Source: an uncultured Acetatifactor sp.
GTDB taxonomy: Bacteria > Bacillota > Clostridia > Lachnospirales > Lachnospiraceae
Length of the DNA stretch: 64,000 nucleotides
NCBI GenBank assembly: GCA_947589505.1
Contig: CANQCF010000001.1
Coordinates: forward strand, 1 to 64,000
Direction of reading: 5' to 3'
Shown here: one piece after another, positions 60,606-64,000 of the stretch
How positions within the stretch are numbered: the first letter of the stretch is position 1
Layout of the letters: each line of letters starts with the position of its first letter
Position numbers and translations under genes: made by a program
Notes under the pieces: model-generated
Told to the model about the DNA's origin: nothing
The model's input: only the letters and a program-made list of their open reading frames with translations
Database searches by the model: none

Positions 60606-61976
60606 TTACCGCGTCTGTCCGGAATGACCGCCTCCGGAAAAGAGATACAGGATCAGCAGGATCAAAAAGATCAGAAATACCACAGGAATCAGGTATCTAA
60701 GCACAGAGAGCACATCCTCCACAGCGGATGAATTTTCTGACAGCGGGGTGCCCGCCGGTACCAGGTCGGACGTTCCGTCCTGCATTTCAGCATCCTCCGA
60801 AGAGTCCGTACCTCCCACAGCAAGCTCCCCCTGACCCTGGCCGCCGCCTTCTTCCTGACTCTCCGCCCCGCCAAATGCCTGGGTAAAGTGCAGGATATTG
60901 CTTTCTGAAAAAAGATCATAGGCATTGTAAGCCCGCACACAGATGTCCGGGATCACCCCATCCGGAATCTCCAGTTCCAAAAGAAATCCTTCCTCATACA
61001 CTCCCGTCAGGATATCCCCTACCGGCCAGGCCTGCAGTTTAGAAAAATTTTTTCCTCCATCCAGGCTGTAGGTGTAATAGATGAGATTGGAGTCTTTGTC
61101 GGAAGCTTTCACAGAAAGCAGGACTCTTCCCTCCGAATAAAACGCTTCGTCGAGTTCAACGGTACAGGCCTCCGGCGGCGTATCATCATATTTGGCCCTG
61201 GGCACCATTTCTGTCAGCGAGACATCGGGAAGCGTCGCCGGATAATCCGAATAATCCACTCCCAGGGAATCGCTCTTCAGTCCAAAATACTTTGCAACCG
61301 CATGGGCAGCCGAGACGCCGAAGGCGCGCTGATCCTCCTCTGTATCACAGTGCAGGGCGTCCTCCGCCTGATCCACATGACAGTGTTCCACAATCACGGC
61401 TGGAATACCAAGAGCCACAGACTCCCGGATCACCCCATAGTAATCCTTTCCCTTGCTGTCCACCCTCGTTTTAATGCCGCGTAGATGCATTCCAAGATCC
61501 TGAAACTGGCGCATCACAACCGTCGCAAACTGATATCCGTAGGCGTGATATTCCGGTTCCAGGGAGATCCAGACTTCAGAGCCGAACGAAGCATGGCTTT
61601 CTGACGCATTGTAATGAATGCTGACCAGAAGATCCGCGTCCTTTTCCTCCGCAAACTCCGCCCTTTCTTTTAAGGTGAGATCTTGATCTTCCGTCCGGGT
61701 GAGATACACCTCAACCCCTTCAAAGCGGCTGAGTTCGTCATACATGGCAAGCGCCGTGGTCATGGTCAGATCTTTTTCCATATAGGCGGCGTTCTGTGTG
61801 GTCCCAAGATTTTCCCCGCCGTGTCCGGGATCGATCACAACGACCACCTTATCCCCCGGATCCTGGGCTCTCCCGGCGGCGTGCACCGGAACCGAAGTCA
61901 TGAAGAGAAGGGGCAGAAGAACTAATGTCATAAAAATACAGGATTTCTTTACAGGCGCTGCGTGCAAAGTCCACAT
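60606..61976 (-). CDS. Membrane-anchored N-acetylmuramoyl-L-alanine amidase
   Basis: A 456-residue cell wall amidase. A signal peptide (about 1-34) leads to an amidase_3 domain (about 44-225) with VIDPGHGGEN (zinc His52), later SIHYN (second His) and VIVEHCHVDQ with the catalytic Glu. A middle beta-rich part (about 245-370) carries a Ser/Gly-rich link, and one membrane helix ends the protein (about 428-446), so it may be anchored at both ends before processing. ATG 61976 has AAGGAG upstream. Convergent with ylbJ. Confidence 0.9.
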   Translation of the reverse strand: MWTLHAAPVKKSCIFMTLVLLPLLFMTSVPVHAAGRAQDPGDKVVVVIDPGHGGENLGTTQNAAYMEKDLTMTTALAMYDELSRFEGVEVYLTRTEDQDLTLKERAEFAEEKDADLLVSIHYNASESHASFGSEVWISLEPEYHAYGYQFATVVMRQFQDLGMHLRGIKTRVDSKGKDYYGVIRESVALGIPAVIVEHCHVDQAEDALHCDTEEDQRAFGVSAAHAVAKYFGLKSDSLGVDYSDYPATLPDVSLTEMVPRAKYDDTPPEACTVELDEAFYSEGRVLLSVKASDKDSNLIYYTYSLDGGKNFSKLQAWPVGDILTGVYEEGFLLELEIPDGVIPDICVRAYNAYDLFSESNILHFTQAFGGAESQEEGGGQGQGELAVGGTDSSEDAEMQDGTSDLVPAGTPLSENSSAVEDVLSVLRYLIPVVFLIFLILLILYLFSGGGHSGQTR

Positions 61977-62087
61977 AACAAAATCACTCCTTAAAGATTG
62001 GATAATTACAGATAAACCAGCTTTCTGGCAGAAAACTGGTTTCATAAAAGTATCTTATCTATCTTCTCATGTGTAATCATGTCTTTT

Positions 62088-62750
62088 TCAGGCGTCCTCT
62101 TCCGCAGGGATCTCCTCTATTTCCGAAAGAGACTGCTCCTCCGGATGAAGCTGCTGAATATTGCCCTCTATCAGCCTGTGGTATTCATCCAGGGAAGAAT
62201 ACAGTTTCTGATAACTTTCCTCGCTGGCCTGCATACATCTGTTGAAATTGCCCACAAAACTCTCCTGGGCGGAGCCGATGATCTTGTTCAGATGCGTCAG
62301 GACTTCTTCCATATATTGATTGGCGGCGTCCTTCAAGGCATTCGCCTCCATAGTAGCGTTGTCTATGATCCCCTGGGCCTTGTTCATCGCCATATTGACA
62401 AATTCATCCGCACGAGCCTGGGCACGCTGCATGATCTCATGCTCGCTGATCATCTGGTTATGTTCCGTAGTGGCCTGATCCAGCAGATCCTTCGCCTGCT
62501 GTTCCGCCTCTGCCTTCATATTTTCTGCACGAGATAATGCATTCGCAAGAATCGCATCCTTCTGGGCGATGACTTTCTGGTACTGCTTTACCTCTTCCGG
62601 CACTCCGCGGCGCAGGGTTTGCATATATGTGTCCATATCCTCTTTGTTGACGATTATTTCCGTGCTGGAAAAAGCCCTGAACTTGCAGCCGCTGAGATAA
62701 TTCTCAATCTCATCAATGATCTGCTCCATTTTCTTTATGCTGTTGCTCAT
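62088..62750 (-). CDS. Long coiled-coil protein, DivIVA/V-ATPase-H-like
   Basis: A 220-residue protein mostly of coiled coil (about 50-170) with AEAEQQAKDLLDQATTEHNQMISEHEIMQRAQARADEFVNM. The N-terminus (SIKKMEQIIDEIENYLSGCKF) looks like a compact domain and the end is acidic. Related proteins next to coaD are often named ATPase or cell division initiation protein; neither is shown here. It is six bases after the coaD stop in the same operon. Confidence 0.7.
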   Translation of the reverse strand: MSNSIKKMEQIIDEIENYLSGCKFRAFSSTEIIVNKEDMDTYMQTLRRGVPEEVKQYQKVIAQKDAILANALSRAENMKAEAEQQAKDLLDQATTEHNQMISEHEIMQRAQARADEFVNMAMNKAQGIIDNATMEANALKDAANQYMEEVLTHLNKIIGSAQESFVGNFNRCMQASEESYQKLYSSLDEYHRLIEGNIQQLHPEEQSLSEIEEIPAEEDA

Positions 62751-62756
62751 TTGTCC

Positions 62757-63245
62757 TTACGCCTTTCTATGATATTTTTCGTATATTAACTTCGCGACAA
62801 AATCCGGAACGCAGGGACTCACGTCTCCGCCGAAGTAGGCAATCTCCTTCACGCCGGAAGAACTCAGATAAGCATACTCCAGGCTGGTCGTGAGGAACAC
62901 GGTATCCAGCGCCTCGTTTGACAGCTGACGATTCGTCTGGGCAAGCTGCAGTTCATATTCAAAATCCGTAACCGCCCGCAGGCCTCTTACCGCCACATGA
63001 ATATCCCGGCTGGCGGCATAGTTGATGAGAAGCCCGCTGAAACTGTCCACCTGCACATTCGGAAGGTCCTTCACAGCCTCTTTTATAATATTAACACGTT
63101 CTTCCACAGAAAACAACGGAGATTTTTCTTTGTTGTTCAGAACGCTCACGATGAGCTCATCAAACATCTTTGACGCTCTTTTGATCACATCCAGGTGCCC
63201 CAGGGTCATGGGGTCAAAGCTTCCCGGATACACAGCTCTCTTCAT
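62757..63245 (-). CDS. coaD: Phosphopantetheine adenylyltransferase
   Basis: CoaD makes dephospho-CoA from 4'-phosphopantetheine and ATP. The 162-residue protein has the nucleotidyltransferase motif [41 protein letters not shown] and [19 protein letters not shown] 63245 overlaps the end of rsmD by four bases with GGGAGGG upstream. rsmD-coaD is a common pair. Confidence 0.97.
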   Translation of the reverse strand: MKRAVYPGSFDPMTLGHLDVIKRASKMFDELIVSVLNNKEKSPLFSVEERVNIIKEAVKDLPNVQVDSFSGLLINYAASRDIHVAVRGLRAVTDFEYELQLAQTNRQLSNEALDTVFLTTSLEYAYLSSSGVKEIAYFGGDVSPCVPDFVAKLIYEKYHRKA

Positions 63246-63799
63246 AACTTTCCCTCCCTGCATAAAAACACGTGCTTGTTTGTCTTGTATTTTTTCTCTC
63301 TCCGGACGGAATAGCCAAGTTCCTTCACGTAAGAAAAGTCGGCGTCCAGCTTTTCCTCCACGATGATCAGCGTCTCGGAATCGATATAAGGCATTTCCCG
63401 GAGCGCCTCCAGCACTCTGCGGTCCTGTCCCTCGCCGTAAGGGGGATCCAGAAACACAATATCCGCATGGTTCTCCCGGATAAAAGACAGCCCGGCCACG
63501 GCGTCCTGCTTTAGAACGACCGCCTTTTCCGTAAATTTCGTAAATTCAATGTTCCGCTGGATGCAGGATACCGCCGCCGGAGCGTTCTCTATAAAATACG
63601 CTTTCCGGGCGCCGCGGCTCAGGGCCTCGATGCCGATGCCGCCGCTCCCGGAGAACAAATCTAAAAATACGCTCCCGGGGACGTCGTTCTGCAGGATATT
63701 AAACAGCGTTTCCTTGATCCTGTCCGTTGTAGGCCTGGTGTCCATCCCTTCAGGCGTCTTCAGGGGCAGGCTCCTGGCAGTGCCGGCGATTACTCTCAT
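63242..63799 (-). CDS. rsmD: 16S rRNA (guanine966-N2)-methyltransferase
   Basis: RsmD methylates G966 of 16S rRNA. The 185-residue protein has [36 protein letters not shown], the SAM-binding [20 protein letters not shown], and the catalytic DPPYGEG. ATG 63799 is about eleven bases after AAAGGA. It begins the rsmD-coaD pair; the genes before it are outside the window. Confidence 0.96.
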   Translation of the reverse strand: MRVIAGTARSLPLKTPEGMDTRPTTDRIKETLFNILQNDVPGSVFLDLFSGSGGIGIEALSRGARKAYFIENAPAAVSCIQRNIEFTKFTEKAVVLKQDAVAGLSFIRENHADIVFLDPPYGEGQDRRVLEALREMPYIDSETLIIVEEKLDADFSYVKELGYSVRREKKYKTNKHVFLCREGKL

Positions 63800-63834
63800 A
63801 CGCACCAATTTCCTTTCTATGTACTCAGGATCTA

Positions 63835-63985
63835 TCTACCTGAATCTTTACACATGGATCCTTATCCCTGTACCTCAGCACATGGGTCATTATCCTTGGA
63901 TTCTTATCCCTGAACCTCAGCACATGGATCCATATCCCTGGATTTTTATCCCTGGACCTTTACACCTGGATCTTTGTTCTGGAAT
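63835..63985. repeat. Degenerate tandem repeats upstream of rsmD
   Basis: Repeated words such as CAGCACATGG, ATCC(A/T)TATCCCTG and ATTCTTATCCCTG recur with shifting spacing of about 40-45 bases (near 63880, 63918). The stretch is non-coding and reaches the window edge, so its full length is unknown. Confidence 0.6.
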
Positions 63986-64000
63986 CCTTATTCCGAGGCC

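Overview
The window looks like the core chromosome of a Gram-positive anaerobe of the class Clostridia, most likely family Lachnospiraceae. This is an inference from gene content and order. The features used are the run mreBCD-PBP2-minCDE-rodA-mgsA, SepF next to YggS, the L21-Prp-L27 set with a cleavable L27 N-terminus, LexA divergent from a YneA-like LysM protein, a hisZGDB-HisIE operon, RecU, a YlbJ-like sporulation membrane protein and the TIGR03960/TIGR03936 radical SAM pair. Base composition is moderate, many genes use TTG or GTG starts behind strong AGGAGG sites, and no tRNA, rRNA, CRISPR array or insertion sequence was seen.

Left part (1-25200, plus strand). The order is the end of mutL, miaA, a PLP enzyme, a small membrane protein and radC. 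Next comes the shape and division block: mreB, mreC, mreD, a very large PBP2, minC, minD, minE, rodA, mgsA and a D,D-carboxypeptidase lipoprotein. After a new promoter come a small P-loop-like protein, an HlyD-like membrane protein, yggS and sepF. Then follow aroB-lspA-rluD, a cytidylate-kinase-like protein, rplU-prp-rpmA-obgE-yhbY and yqeK-rsfS. Two loci here (9115-9471 and 21002-21206) carry a structured repeat family whose stems differ in sequence but keep base pairing.

Middle part (25200-37200). LexA and an SOS-type LysM membrane protein are divergent, with several SOS boxes between them. A tyrosine recombinase and TtcA follow, then a probable 6S-type RNA gene and an AI-2E family transporter. 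A small AT-rich segment carries a HAD phosphatase, a C39-like mini-protease and the tail of an arginyl-tRNA synthetase. Next are an uncharacterised SPFH/zinc-ribbon/coiled-coil gene group and a lipoprotein-BlaI-BlaR1 operon with a nested palindromic operator.

Right part (37200-64000, mostly minus strand). It holds a flotillin, dtd, RNase G, the TIGR03936/TIGR03960 pair, a MoxR-DUF58-membrane protein cluster, and the his operon with a palindromic operator on its promoter. It continues with recU, two pseudouridine synthases (one fused to a HAD phosphatase), an SDR, ylbJ, a membrane-anchored amidase, a coiled-coil protein, coaD and rsmD. Several spacers here contain degenerate tandem repeats, some starting from the 3' end of the neighbouring gene.
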